Positions 37,672-47,680 are shown, counted from the stretch's first letter. The stretch: 64,000 nt of DNA from Fusobacterium mortiferum ATCC 9817 (GCF_000158195.2 NZ_GL987994.1:430343-494342), one strand, 5' to 3'. Notes: generated by a model not told the origin, from the sequence alone. Program-made: numbers and translations.

Positions 37672-39060
37672 ATGAAGTATGATATCATTTTTTTAGGTGG
37701 AGGGCAAGCTGGAATTTTTGGAGCTTATGAAGCAATAGAAAAAAAGCCAGACTTAAAAATTTTAGTACTAGATAAAGGTAAAATGTTAAAACAAAGAGTT
37801 TGTCCTAAAGAAAAACTAGGAAAATGTGTAAATTGTCCAACTTGTGCGATAATATATGGAGTAAGTGGAGCAGGAGCTTTTTCTGATTCAAAATTTAATA
37901 TGGATTATAGAGTTGGTGGAGATGTACATGTTGTAACAGGTAAAAAAATAGTAAACGATACTATTAAAGATGTAGTGGAGGTATATAGAAAATTTGGATT
38001 TAATGAGGAGCCTACTGGATTAAAATATAATCCAACTATGGAGAAAATAAAAAAAGGTTGTATTGAAAATAGAATACAATTAGTAGATACTCCAACTATG
38101 CATTTAGGAACTGATGGTTCGAGAAGACTTTATACTCAACTTATAGATTATCTGTTAGAAAAAGGTGTAGAGTTTATAACTGAAAGAGAGATTGAGAGTC
38201 TAATAGTAGAGGATAATCATGTAAAGGGGATTATAGTTACACATAAGGGAAAAGAGGAAAGATACTATTCTGATAATGTAGTAGCAGGAATGGGTAGAAG
38301 TGGAGCTAAAAAGATGAAAGAGCTCTGTCAAAAGCATGATATTAAATATGAAAATGGAGCTATTGATATAGGAGTAAGAGCTGAAATTCCAGATATAATA
38401 ATGAAAGAGATAAATGAAAACTTTTATGAAGCTAAAATGATTTATTACTCAAGAAACTATAGAGATAAGATGAGAACATTTTGTAGTAATCCAAGTGGAT
38501 TTATTGCAGCAGAAAAGTATGATGATTTTATATTAGCTAATGGTCATGCATATAAGGACAGAAAATCAACTAATACAAATCTAGCTCTACTTTGTACAAA
38601 AAAATTTACAGAGCCATTTAATCAACCATTTGAATATGCTACAGCGATAGCTAAGATGTCATCTATGCTTACTGGAGGGAAATTATTAGTTCAATCATAT
38701 GCTGATTTAAAAGAAGGAAGAAGATCAACTGATGAAAGATTAGAGAGATTAAACATTGTTCCAACAACTGAAGATTATGTTGCTGGTGATATTGCTCTAG
38801 CTTGTCCTCAGAGACTTTTAGATAATATAATGGAATTTATTGAAGTATTAGATAAAATAACTCCTGGTTTTGCTTCTGGAGATTTATTGTTATATTTCCC
38901 AGAAATAAAATTTAGAAGTACAAGATTAGAGATAAATGAGCATATGGAAACATCGATGAAAGGACTATATGCAGTAGGAGATAGTTCAGGTTATGGTAGT
39001 GGATTAAATATTGCTGCTGTAATGGGTATACTTGCTGTAAGAGACATAATTAATAAGTAA
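37672..39060 (+). CDS. FAD-dependent oxidoreductase (COG2509-like)
   Basis: Flavoprotein of 462 aa. N-terminal dinucleotide motif IIFLGGGQAGIFGAYEA (residues 4-20). A Cys cluster CPKEKLGKCVNCPTCAIIYGVSGAGAFSDSK follows at about 45-75 and is characteristic of this uncharacterised dehydrogenase group. The C-terminal FAD motif GLYAVGDSSGYGSGLNIAAVMG is near residue 430. Substrate unknown; the cysteines might be redox active or bind a metal. Ends the recombinase-hslV-yqeH operon. Confidence 0.88.
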   Translation: MKYDIIFLGGGQAGIFGAYEAIEKKPDLKILVLDKGKMLKQRVCPKEKLGKCVNCPTCAIIYGVSGAGAFSDSKFNMDYRVGGDVHVVTGKKIVNDTIKDVVEVYRKFGFNEEPTGLKYNPTMEKIKKGCIENRIQLVDTPTMHLGTDGSRRLYTQLIDYLLEKGVEFITEREIESLIVEDNHVKGIIVTHKGKEERYYSDNVVAGMGRSGAKKMKELCQKHDIKYENGAIDIGVRAEIPDIIMKEINENFYEAKMIYYSRNYRDKMRTFCSNPSGFIAAEKYDDFILANGHAYKDRKSTNTNLALLCTKKFTEPFNQPFEYATAIAKMSSMLTGGKLLVQSYADLKEGRRSTDERLERLNIVPTTEDYVAGDIALACPQRLLDNIMEFIEVLDKITPGFASGDLLLYFPEIKFRSTRLEINEHMETSMKGLYAVGDSSGYGSGLNIAAVMGILAVRDIINK

Positions 39061-39066
39061 AAATAG

Positions 39067-39115
39067 AAATGGTGTTTTGTTTTTCATTTTTTGGAGAAAA
39101 AAGCACCATTTTTTA
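39067..39115 (+). terminator. Rho-independent terminator
   Basis: AAATGGTG pairs with CACCATTT with a further weak T/A stem inside, followed by a T run. Ends the operon at 39060. Confidence 0.8.
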
Positions 39116-39125
39116 TAGCTTTGAA

Positions 39126-39154
39126 TTGAAAAAAATAAGAAATTATGGTAAAAT
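39126..39154 (+). promoter_or_regulatory. Predicted promoter of ftsY
   Basis: TTGAAA, 17-base spacer ending TATGG, TAAAAT. Confidence 0.6.
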
Positions 39155-39183
39155 TGAGTAAGAAGAGTTAGTGGAGGAAAAAA

Positions 39184-40371
39184 ATGGGTTTTTTAAGTAA
39201 ACTGTTCGGTAGAAAAAAAGATGAAGAAAAAAAAGAACCTCTAAAAATTGCAGAGGTAGAAATAGATGAGATATTAGAAAAAAATGAAGAGATTTCAGAA
39301 GAGGTTAAAGAAAAGAAAGAGACTGTTCAAGAAAGTATAGAAAAGAAAGTTGAAAAAGTTGAAGCCAAAAAAGAGATAGAAGATGATATAAAAAGTGAAG
39401 CTATTGTTGAAAAAAATAGTGAAGAAGCTCAAGTAATAAAAGAAGTAAAAGAAGAAAAAAAAGGATTTTTTGCTTCATTAAAGGATAAACTTTTTAAATC
39501 TAGAGAGGGACTTTTTGGTACATTAAAGTCATTTATTTTAGGTAGAAGTGTTATAGATGATGAGATGTATGAAGAATTAGAAGATATATTAATACAATCA
39601 GATATTGGAATGGATATGACAGTTAAGATTGTAAAAGAGCTTGAGAAAGAAGTTAAAAGAAGAGGAGTAAAAGACCCTAAAGAAGTTTATCCAGTACTTA
39701 GAGAAGTAATGGAAGGATTTTTAATAAAAGAAAATAATGAAATTCACATAGAAGATGGGAAATTAAATGTTATTTTAGTTGTTGGAGTAAATGGAGTTGG
39801 AAAAACAACAACTATTGGGAAATTAGCTTCTAAATATGTAAAAGAAGGGAAAAAAGTTATTTTAGGAGCAGGAGATACCTTTAGAGCAGCAGCCATAGAG
39901 CAACTAGAAGAGTGGGCAAATAGAGCAGGAGCGGAGATAGTTAAAAGTACTCAAGGCTCTGATCCTGGGGCAGTTGTTTTTGATACTTTAGTAGCAGCTC
40001 AATCAAGAGGAGCAGATATAGCTATAATAGATACTGCTGGAAGACTTCATAACAAAAATAATTTAATGAAAGAGTTAGAGAAGATCCATAATATAATTAA
40101 GAAAAAATTAGGAGAACAAAAATACGAATCTATTTTAGTTATAGATGGAACTACTGGTCAAAATGCTCTTAATCAAGCTAAAGTTTTTAATGAAGTTACT
40201 GAGTTAACAGGATTTATAATAACTAAATTAGATGGAACCGCTAAAGGTGGAATAGTGTTTAGTATATCTGAAGAGATAAAAAAACCTATTAAATTTATAG
40301 GGGTAGGAGAAAAAATAGAAGACTTAAGAGAGTTTAATGCAAATGAATATATACAAGCTATATTCGATTAA
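39184..40371 (+). CDS. ftsY: Signal recognition particle receptor FtsY
   Basis: SRP receptor GTPase that docks ribosome-SRP complexes at the membrane. It has an acidic, low-complexity N-terminal region (residues about 12-95, rich in Glu and Lys), then the N domain and the NG GTPase with GVNGVGKTTTIGKLA (about residue 205), DTFRAAAIEQL, DTAGRLHNKNNLM, TKLDGTAKGG and a C-terminal GVGEKIEDLREF. 395 aa. GTGGAGG precedes the ATG. Single-gene unit. Confidence 0.96.
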   Translation: MGFLSKLFGRKKDEEKKEPLKIAEVEIDEILEKNEEISEEVKEKKETVQESIEKKVEKVEAKKEIEDDIKSEAIVEKNSEEAQVIKEVKEEKKGFFASLKDKLFKSREGLFGTLKSFILGRSVIDDEMYEELEDILIQSDIGMDMTVKIVKELEKEVKRRGVKDPKEVYPVLREVMEGFLIKENNEIHIEDGKLNVILVVGVNGVGKTTTIGKLASKYVKEGKKVILGAGDTFRAAAIEQLEEWANRAGAEIVKSTQGSDPGAVVFDTLVAAQSRGADIAIIDTAGRLHNKNNLMKELEKIHNIIKKKLGEQKYESILVIDGTTGQNALNQAKVFNEVTELTGFIITKLDGTAKGGIVFSISEEIKKPIKFIGVGEKIEDLREFNANEYIQAIFD

Positions 40372-40406
40372 CAAAAATTATATATTTTATAAATTTTTAA
40401 AAAAAA

Positions 40407-40424
40407 TAATTGTAATTACAATTA
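40407..40424. promoter_or_regulatory. 18-base perfect palindrome upstream of pta
   Basis: TAATTGTAATTACAATTA, fully self-complementary, lies about 110 bases before pta. A second, looser inverted repeat (TTAACGAC ... GTTGTTAA, about 40443-40467) follows, then a TATAAT at 40495-40500. They could be operator sites or part of a weak ftsY terminator. Function is a guess. Confidence 0.4.
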
Positions 40425-40519
40425 AAATTTGTTAGTATATACTTAACGACTGTAAAGTTGTTGTTAAATTAGTATATAAAAAATTAAGATAAAATATAAT
40501 TATTAAGGAAGTGAGTGTT

Positions 40520-41518
40520 TTGAGTTTTTTAGTAAAAATTAGAGAAAAGGCAAGAGAAGTACAAAAATCTGTTGTATTACCAGAAGGAACAGATGAAAGA
40601 GTAATTACAGCTGCAGCTAAAATAGTTGAGTTAGGAGTTGCAAGACCAATTGTTTTAGGACACAGAGAAGACATGGAAAGAATAGCTAATGACTTAGGAA
40701 TTAGCTTAAGAGGAGTAGAAGTTATAGAAGCTAAAAATCCTCCAAAACTAGAAACTTATGCAGCAAAATTAGCAGAGTTAAGAGCTAAAAAAGGAATGAC
40801 AATAGAGCAAGCTAGAGAAATTTTATTAAATGACCCTAACTTCTATGGTGCAATGATGGTTAAGATGAAAGATGCAGATGCAATGGTATCTGGTTCTGAT
40901 TCTCCAACAGCTGATGTATTAAGAGCAGGATTACAAATAATAGGAACTAGACCAGGAATAAAAACTGTATCATCAGTATTTGTAATGGAATTAACAGAAA
41001 GACAAGATACTTATGGAGATGTATTATTATTTGGAGACTGTTCAGTAATTCCTGTACCTACAGCAGAACAATTAGCTGATATAGCTGAAGCTTCAGTAGT
41101 AACTGCTCACAATGTAGTTGGAATGGAAGGTAAAGTAGCGTTAATGACTTTCTCTACAAAAGGTTCAGCACATCACCCAGATATCGATGTAGTAATTGAA
41201 GCTGGAAAAATATTAGAAGAAAGAAATGTAAAATTCCACTATATAGCAGAAGTTCAAGCAGACGCTGCTATAGTTAAGTCAGTAGCTATGAAAAAATGTC
41301 CAGAGTCTAAAGTTGCAGGAAATGCTAATATTTTAATATTCCCTAACTTAGCAGCTGGAAATATTGGATATAAATTAGTACAAAGATTAGCAGGAGCTAA
41401 TGCATATGGTCCATTAATTCAAGGTTTAGCAGCTCCTATTAATGACTTATCAAGAGGATGTTCAGTGGATGACATTGTAAACCTAGTAGCAATAACAGCA
41501 GTTCAAGCAGCAGAATAA
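40520..41518 (+). CDS. pta: Phosphate acetyltransferase
   Basis: Converts acetyl-CoA to acetyl phosphate, first step of acetate and ATP formation. Single-domain form (332 aa) of the PTA family: VLPEGTDERVITAA near the N-terminus, SGSDSPTADVLRAGLQIIG (about residue 130), and VAGNANILIFPNLAAGNIGYKLVQRLA near the C-terminus. TTG 40520 is the best start (AAGGAAGTGAG upstream, protein begins MSFLVKIREKA as in homologues); GTG 40511 is too close to the SD. Followed by ackA after 27 bases. Confidence 0.95.
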   Translation: MSFLVKIREKAREVQKSVVLPEGTDERVITAAAKIVELGVARPIVLGHREDMERIANDLGISLRGVEVIEAKNPPKLETYAAKLAELRAKKGMTIEQAREILLNDPNFYGAMMVKMKDADAMVSGSDSPTADVLRAGLQIIGTRPGIKTVSSVFVMELTERQDTYGDVLLFGDCSVIPVPTAEQLADIAEASVVTAHNVVGMEGKVALMTFSTKGSAHHPDIDVVIEAGKILEERNVKFHYIAEVQADAAIVKSVAMKKCPESKVAGNANILIFPNLAAGNIGYKLVQRLAGANAYGPLIQGLAAPINDLSRGCSVDDIVNLVAITAVQAAE

Positions 41519-41545
41519 TAAAAAATTTATTTTAAGGAGATAATA

Positions 41546-42748
41546 ATGAAAGTTTTAGTAATTAACTGTGGAAGTTCATCATTAAAATATCAATTAATGA
41601 ATCCAGAAACAAGAGAAGTTTTTGCAAAAGGACTTTGTGAAAGAATAGGAATAGATGGTTCTAGAATGGAATATGAAGTACCAGCTAAAGATTACGAAGT
41701 AAAAATAGAAAAACCAATGCCTACTCATAAAGAGGCTTTAGAGTTAGTTATAAATGCGATAACTGATAAAGAGCATGGAGTAATAGCTTCAGTAGATGAA
41801 GTAGAAGCTATAGGACATAGAATGGTTCATGGAGGAGAAACTTTTGCTAGTTCAGTATTATTAACTGAAGAAGCAATGGCTGCTGTAGAGGCTAATAATG
41901 AATTAGCACCTTTACACAATCCAGCTAACTTAATGGGAGTTAGAACTTGTATGGCATTAATGCCAGGAAAGCCTAATGTAGGAGTATTTGATACTGCTTT
42001 CCATCAAACTATGCCTGCAAAAGCATTTATGTATGCATTACCATATGAGGATTATAGTGAATTAAAAGTTAGAAAATATGGATTCCACGGAACATCTCAC
42101 TTATATGTTTCAGAAACTATGAGAGAAATTATGGGAAATCCTGAGCACTCAAAAATTATTGTATGTCATTTAGGAAATGGAGCTTCTGTATCAGCAGTAT
42201 TAGATGGAAAATCAATAGATACTTCAATGGGATTAACTCCATTACAAGGATTAATGATGGGAACTAGATGTGGAGATATTGATCCAGCAGCTGTTTTATT
42301 TATCAAAAATAAAAGAGGATTATCTGATAAAGAAATGGATAATAGATTAAATAAACAATCTGGAATTCTTGGAATTTTCGGAAAATCTTCTGACTGTAGA
42401 GATATGGAAAATGGAGTAGCTGAAGGAGATGAAAGAGCTAAGTTAGCAGAAGAAATGTTTATCTACAGAATAAAATCTTATGTAGGGGCTTATGCAGCAG
42501 CTATGGGTGGAGTAGACGCTATCTGTTTTGCTGGAGGAATCGGAGAAAATGCAGCAGGAATTAGAGCAGGTGTAATCGAAGGATTAGAGTTCTTAGGGGC
42601 TAAATTAGACAAAGCTGTAAATTCAGTAAGACAAAAAGGAAATGTAAAATTATCTACTGAGGATTCTAAAGTATTAATTTATAAAATCCCTACAAATGAA
42701 GAGTTAGTAATCGCAAGAGATACTTATAGAATAGTTACAGGAAAATAA
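41546..42748 (+). CDS. ackA: Acetate kinase
   Basis: Makes acetate and ATP from acetyl phosphate. ASKHA fold with NCGSSSLKYQLM (residues 7-18), GHRMVHGGE, FDTAFHQTMP, KYGFHGTSH, and GGIGENAAGIR near residue 325. 400 aa, full length. AAGGAGAT precedes the ATG. With pta and nifJ downstream it forms a complete pyruvate-to-acetate energy route. Confidence 0.97.
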   Translation: MKVLVINCGSSSLKYQLMNPETREVFAKGLCERIGIDGSRMEYEVPAKDYEVKIEKPMPTHKEALELVINAITDKEHGVIASVDEVEAIGHRMVHGGETFASSVLLTEEAMAAVEANNELAPLHNPANLMGVRTCMALMPGKPNVGVFDTAFHQTMPAKAFMYALPYEDYSELKVRKYGFHGTSHLYVSETMREIMGNPEHSKIIVCHLGNGASVSAVLDGKSIDTSMGLTPLQGLMMGTRCGDIDPAAVLFIKNKRGLSDKEMDNRLNKQSGILGIFGKSSDCRDMENGVAEGDERAKLAEEMFIYRIKSYVGAYAAAMGGVDAICFAGGIGENAAGIRAGVIEGLEFLGAKLDKAVNSVRQKGNVKLSTEDSKVLIYKIPTNEELVIARDTYRIVTGK

Positions 42749-42781
42749 ATTCAAAAATTTAAAAAAAATATTAAATAATTA

Positions 42782-42809
42782 TTGACAAATTTTAAATATC
42801 AATTAAAAT
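42782..42809 (+). promoter_or_regulatory. Predicted strong promoter of nifJ
   Basis: Consensus TTGACA, 16-base spacer, TAAAAT, about 60 bases before the start. Confidence 0.7.
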
Positions 42810-42868
42810 AATATAGTAGAAGTAAATTTAAAAAATACTTTCATAAAAGATTTATAGGAGGAATTGTA

Positions 42869-45800
42869 ATGGTTAAAAAAATGCAGACAATGGATGGAAA
42901 CCAAGCTGCAGCATACGCTTCATATGCGTTTACTGAAGTAGCTGGAATTTATCCTATCACTCCATCATCACCAATGGCTGAGTATACTGATGAATGGGCT
43001 TCAAAAGGAATGAAAAACATATTTGGAGTACCAGTTAAAGTTGTAGAAATGCAATCAGAGGCTGGAGCAGCAGGAACTGTACACGGTTCTTTACAAGCTG
43101 GAGCATTAACAACAACTTATACAGCATCACAAGGGTTATTATTAAAAATACCTAACATGTACAAAATAGCTGGAGAGTTATTACCAGGAGTAATACACGT
43201 ATCAGCAAGAGCACTATCTGCTCAAGCTCTATCTATCTTCGGAGACCACCAAGATATTTATGCAGCTAGACAAACTGGATTTGCTATGTTAGCAACTAAC
43301 TCAGTTCAAGAAGTTATGGACCTTGCAGGAGTAGCTCACTTAGCAGCTATCAAAACAAGAGTACCTTTCTTACACTTCTTTGATGGATTCAGAACTTCTC
43401 ATGAAATTCAAAAAGTAGAAGTAATGGATTATGAAGTATTCAAAAACTTAATTGATATGGACGCTGTACAAGCTTTCAGAGAAAGAGCTCTTAACCCAGA
43501 GCACCCAGTAACAAGAGGAACTGCAGAAAACGATGACGTTTATTTCCAAACAAGAGAAGCTCAAAACAAATTCTATGATGCAGTACCAGATGTAGTAGCT
43601 CACTACATGGCAGAAATCTCTAAAGTAACTGGAAGAGATTACAAACCTTTCAATTACTATGGAGCACCAGATGCTGATAGAATAATCGTAGCTATGGGAT
43701 CAATTTGTCCTATATCAGAAGAAACAATAGATTACTTAAATGCTAAAGGGGAAAAAGTAGGAATCTTATCTGTACACTTATACAGACCATTCTCTGCTAA
43801 ATACTTCTTTGATGTATTCCCATCAACAGTTAAGAAAATCGCAGTTCTTGATAGAACAAAAGAGCCTGGATCACAAGGAGAGCCATTATTACTTGATATT
43901 CAATCTCTATTCTATGGAAGAGAAAATGCTCCAGTAATAGTTGGAGGAAGATATGGACTATCTTCAAAAGATACAACTCCAGCTCATGTAATAGCTGTAT
44001 TTGATAATTTAAAATTAGACCAACCAAAAGACAGATTCACAGTAGGAATAGTAGATGACGTTACATTTACTTCACTAGAAGTAGGAGCACCTGTAACTGT
44101 AACTGGTGACGATGTAAAAGAGTGTCTATTCTTCGGATTAGGAGCTGACGGAACAGTTGGAGCTAACAAAAACTCAATAAAAATCATCGGAGATAAAACA
44201 GATTTATATGCACAAGGATATTTCGCATATGACTCTAAAAAATCAGGAGGAGTTACTAGATCTCACTTAAGATTTGGAAAATCTCCTATTAAAGCAAGCT
44301 ACTTAATTTCTAACCCACATTTCGTAGCATGTTCAGTACCAGCTTACTTACACCAATATGATATGACTTCAGGAATCAGAAAAGGTGGTTCTTTACTAGT
44401 TAACTGTATTTGGGATGCTGAAGAAGCTGTAAAACAAATACCTAACAAAGTTAAGAGAGACTTAGCTAAAAACGGAGCTAGATTATTCATAATCAACGCT
44501 ACTAAATTAGCTGAAGAAATTGGATTAGGACAAAGAACAAATACAATAATGCAAGCTGCTTTCTTTAAACTAGCTGACATTATTCCATTTGAAGAAGCTC
44601 AACAATACATGAAAGACTATGCTAAAAAGTCTTATGCTAAAAAAGGTGACGATATAGTTCAAATGAACTACAACGCTATTGATAAAGGAGCAGAAGGATT
44701 AATCGAAGTACCAGTAGATCCAGCTTGGGCTGACTTACCAGTTGAAGAATTAAAACCAGCTGAAGAGTGTTGTTCATGTGGATGTGGACACGAAAAATCA
44801 AAAACTGAGTTATTCGTAGAAAGAATTGCTAAACCTATCAACGCAATTAAAGGATACGATTTACCAGTTTCTGCTTTCAACGGATATGAAGATGGAACTT
44901 TCGAAAACGGAACTTCTGCTTTCGAAAAGAGAGGAATTGCAGTTCACGTTCCTGAGTGGAAAGCTGAAAACTGTATCCAATGTAACCAATGTTCATATGT
45001 ATGTCCACATGCAGTAATCAGACCATTCTTAATGACTGAAGAAGAAAAAGCTGCATCTCCAGTTGAGTTAACAACTATTAAACCAGTTGGAAAAGGATTA
45101 GAAGGATTACAATATAGAATGCAAGTTTCTACTTTAGACTGTACAGGATGTGGATCTTGTGCTAACGTATGTCCAGCTAAAGAGAAAGCATTAGTAATGG
45201 TAACAATCGGAGAATCATTAGAGAAACAAGAAGACAAGAAAGCTGATTACTTATTCAACCATGTTGAGTATAGAAGCGACTTAATGTCTAAAGATACTGT
45301 AAAAGGATCTCAATTCTCTCAACCATTATTCGAGTTCCACGGAGCATGTCCAGGATGTGGAGAAACTCCATACTTAAAAACTATAACTCAATTATTTGGA
45401 GAAAGAATGATGATAGCTAACGCTACTGGATGTTCTTCAATATACAGTGGATCTGCACCAGCTACTCCATATACAACTAACAAAGATGGACATGGACCAT
45501 CATGGGGATCATCTCTATTCGAAGACAACGCTGAGTACGGAATGGGAATGCACGTTGCTGTAGAAACTATGAGAGATAGACTTCAAAATATAATGGAAGA
45601 AAATATGGATAAAGTTCCAGCAGAAGTTGCTGAGTTGTTCAAAGAATGGATTGAAAACAGATCATTTGCTGCTAAATCAAGAGAAGTATCTGATAAGATA
45701 GTTGCTGCTTTAGAAGGAAAAGACTGTGCAGTATGTAAAGAAATCTTAAGCTTAAAACAATACTTAGCTAAGAAATCTCAATGGATATTCGGAGGAGACG

Positions 45801-46444
45801 GATGGGCTTACGACATCGGTTATGGTGGAGTTGACCACGTTCTAGCTTCTAAAGAGGATATCAACGTTGTAGTTCTAGATACAGAGGTTTACTCAAATAC
45901 TGGAGGACAAGCTTCTAAATCAACTCCTACAGGAGCAATTGCAAAATTCGCAGCTGCAGGAAAATCAGTTAAGAAGAAAGACCTTGCTGCAATAGCTATG
46001 TCTTATGGACATATCTATGTAGCTCAAGTATGTATGGGTGCAAACCAACAACAATACTTAAAAGCATTAAAAGAAGCTGAAGCTTATAATGGACCATCTT
46101 TAATCATCGCATACGCTCCATGTATCAACCACGGATTAAAGAAAGGAATGGCTAAAGTTCAAAACGAAATGAAGATGGCTACTGAGTGTGGATACTGGCC
46201 AATATTCAGATATAACCCTGCATTAGAAGCAGAAGGTAAAAACCCACTTCAAATCGATTGTAAAGAGCCTAACTGGGATAAATATGAAGAGTACTTATTA
46301 GGAGAAGTAAGATATGCTACTCTTTCTAAAGCTAACCCAGCTGAAGCTAAAGATCTTTATGAGAGAAATAAAGCAGAAGCTCAAAGAAGATGGAGACAAT
46401 ACAACAGACTTGCTGCTATGGACTTCTCTGCTGAGAAAAAATAA
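42869..46444 (+). CDS. nifJ: Pyruvate:ferredoxin (flavodoxin) oxidoreductase
   Basis: Single-chain enzyme (1191 aa) that oxidises pyruvate to acetyl-CoA and reduces ferredoxin. Domains in order: pyrimidine-binding and core domains (YPITPSSPMAEYTDEW near residue 28), gamma domain (about 410-640), two 4Fe-4S clusters (CIQCNQCSYVCPHAV near 697 and CTGCGSCANVCPAKE near 755), and the C-terminal TPP domain with CPGCGET, GDGWAYDIGYGG and the extra cluster cysteines. An insertion with CCSCGCGH near residue 635 is notable. C-ending codons (AAC, TTC, TAC) are far commoner than in neighbours, as expected for a very highly expressed gene. Confidence 0.97.
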   Translation: MVKKMQTMDGNQAAAYASYAFTEVAGIYPITPSSPMAEYTDEWASKGMKNIFGVPVKVVEMQSEAGAAGTVHGSLQAGALTTTYTASQGLLLKIPNMYKIAGELLPGVIHVSARALSAQALSIFGDHQDIYAARQTGFAMLATNSVQEVMDLAGVAHLAAIKTRVPFLHFFDGFRTSHEIQKVEVMDYEVFKNLIDMDAVQAFRERALNPEHPVTRGTAENDDVYFQTREAQNKFYDAVPDVVAHYMAEISKVTGRDYKPFNYYGAPDADRIIVAMGSICPISEETIDYLNAKGEKVGILSVHLYRPFSAKYFFDVFPSTVKKIAVLDRTKEPGSQGEPLLLDIQSLFYGRENAPVIVGGRYGLSSKDTTPAHVIAVFDNLKLDQPKDRFTVGIVDDVTFTSLEVGAPVTVTGDDVKECLFFGLGADGTVGANKNSIKIIGDKTDLYAQGYFAYDSKKSGGVTRSHLRFGKSPIKASYLISNPHFVACSVPAYLHQYDMTSGIRKGGSLLVNCIWDAEEAVKQIPNKVKRDLAKNGARLFIINATKLAEEIGLGQRTNTIMQAAFFKLADIIPFEEAQQYMKDYAKKSYAKKGDDIVQMNYNAIDKGAEGLIEVPVDPAWADLPVEELKPAEECCSCGCGHEKSKTELFVERIAKPINAIKGYDLPVSAFNGYEDGTFENGTSAFEKRGIAVHVPEWKAENCIQCNQCSYVCPHAVIRPFLMTEEEKAASPVELTTIKPVGKGLEGLQYRMQVSTLDCTGCGSCANVCPAKEKALVMVTIGESLEKQEDKKADYLFNHVEYRSDLMSKDTVKGSQFSQPLFEFHGACPGCGETPYLKTITQLFGERMMIANATGCSSIYSGSAPATPYTTNKDGHGPSWGSSLFEDNAEYGMGMHVAVETMRDRLQNIMEENMDKVPAEVAELFKEWIENRSFAAKSREVSDKIVAALEGKDCAVCKEILSLKQYLAKKSQWIFGGDGWAYDIGYGGVDHVLASKEDINVVVLDTEVYSNTGGQASKSTPTGAIAKFAAAGKSVKKKDLAAIAMSYGHIYVAQVCMGANQQQYLKALKEAEAYNGPSLIIAYAPCINHGLKKGMAKVQNEMKMATECGYWPIFRYNPALEAEGKNPLQIDCKEPNWDKYEEYLLGEVRYATLSKANPAEAKDLYERNKAEAQRRWRQYNRLAAMDFSAEKK

Positions 46445-46486
46445 TAGTAAACTGTTATACTGTTAAAAAATAAAATCATTACATAG

Positions 46487-46516
46487 AAGACCGACACTAA
46501 GTGTCGGTCTTTTTTC
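46487..46516 (+). terminator. Strong rho-independent terminator of nifJ
   Basis: AAGACCGACAC, short loop, GTGTCGGTCTT, then TTTTTCTTTTTT. The most stable hairpin in the window. Confidence 0.93.
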
Positions 46517-46561
46517 TTTTTTATTTTCTATGCTAGTAATTTAAATTAATTATAGAGTTTT

Positions 46562-46611
46562 TTAAAATAAAAATACATCTTTTATCTTAATATTTAAGGT
46601 GAAAGATGTAT
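46562..46611 (-). terminator. Rho-independent terminator of the radical SAM gene
   Basis: On the minus strand ATACATCTTTCACCTTAA pairs with TTAAGATAAAAGATGTAT (16 of 18), followed by TTTTATTTT. Lies about 30 bases past the stop at 46643. Confidence 0.8.
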
Positions 46612-46642
46612 GTAGATATGTAGAGAAGTATAAAAATTAAAT

Positions 46643-47533
46643 TTATAGTGAATTACGTTGAACTTTCTCTATCACATTATTATTTTTTAAAACATAATTA
46701 ATATTAGATAAAATTTTTTCTTTATCTTCAGGAAGTGTACCTTGAAGGTTTAAATAATTTGATATATGGTTAGCTCTTAATGTAAGAGGAGAATTTTTAG
46801 AAATGTTTAAATTTTCAATCATTATTTTTATTTCATTAATTATTTCATAACTAGAAGCTTCTATAAATTTTCCTTTTTCAGCTTGTTTAGCCAATATAGT
46901 ATTTGGAAGAATATTTAAACAAAGTATTCCCAAATATTTTGGAGAAACCTCTTGAATAGCATAAGCTGTTTTAAGAGCGTGTTTTTTACTAGCATCTTTG
47001 TTTTTTCCAGCTAAGCCAGCTATAACTGTTATTGAAGTTTGAAATCCAACTTCTTTAGCTTTTTTAACTCCAACTATAAAATTTTCAACTGTACTTCCTT
47101 TATTTACATTAGTAAGAACCTCATTATCACCACTTTCAAGACCAATATATACTAATTCTATTCCAGTTTCTTTAAGTGTCCTTAACTCTTCAGGTGTTTT
47201 TAGCATAAGAGATTTGGGGCTAGCATATATAGAAACTCTTTCTTTTTCTGGAAATTTTTCATTTAAATAATTTAAAATTTCTAAAAGAGTAGAGGTTTTG
47301 ATTATAAGAGCATCCCCATCAGCGAGGAAAATTCTACGGACATACTTTATTTGAGCTCTAAAAAAATCTATTTCTTCTTTTATCTCATCAAGAGTTTTAA
47401 TTCTAAATTTTTTATCTTTATACATATTACAAAATGTACATTTATTATGAGAACAACCTAAAGTGATTTGCAAAATAAGGCTATGAGCTTCACTGGGTGG
47501 TCTATATAGTGGATAGTCGTAGATATCATACAT
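46643..47533 (-). CDS. Radical SAM protein (Elp3/MiaB-like fold)
   Basis: Radical SAM enzyme of 296 aa. The cluster motif is CSHNKCTFC (CX4CX2C, residues about 26-34), preceded by the family-type sequence YPLYRPPSEAHSLILQITLG. Later segments RIFLADGDAL, YIGLESGDNEVL and ITVIAGLAGK fit the Elp3-like subgroup of radical SAM proteins. No second cluster or substrate domain is evident. The target is unknown. Transcribed alone and leftward, with its own terminator. Confidence 0.88.
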   Translation of the reverse strand: MYDIYDYPLYRPPSEAHSLILQITLGCSHNKCTFCNMYKDKKFRIKTLDEIKEEIDFFRAQIKYVRRIFLADGDALIIKTSTLLEILNYLNEKFPEKERVSIYASPKSLMLKTPEELRTLKETGIELVYIGLESGDNEVLTNVNKGSTVENFIVGVKKAKEVGFQTSITVIAGLAGKNKDASKKHALKTAYAIQEVSPKYLGILCLNILPNTILAKQAEKGKFIEASSYEIINEIKIMIENLNISKNSPLTLRANHISNYLNLQGTLPEDKEKILSNINYVLKNNNVIEKVQRNSL

Positions 47534-47618
47534 TGTTTTACCTCCAAATATATTTATTATATATGATACCAGAAAAATATATAGAAAACAACCATAAATA
47601 GAGATTATGATAAATAAG

Positions 47619-47647
47619 TTGCTTAAAGTACAGAAATATGGTAAAGT
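47619..47647 (+). promoter_or_regulatory. Predicted promoter of the pyridoxal kinase gene
   Basis: TTGCTT, 17-base spacer ending TATGG, TAAAGT. Confidence 0.45.
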
Positions 47648-47680
47648 ATGATTAAATAGAAAGAGTTTTTTGGAGGAAAA

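Noticed and set aside
40443-40467. Rex-type operator before pta
   Set aside because: The half-sites are in the opposite order and spacing to the Rex consensus; kept only as an inverted repeat.
43830-45237. Minus-strand open frames opposite nifJ
   Set aside because: Antisense shadows; the plus-strand NifJ domains are continuous and convincing.
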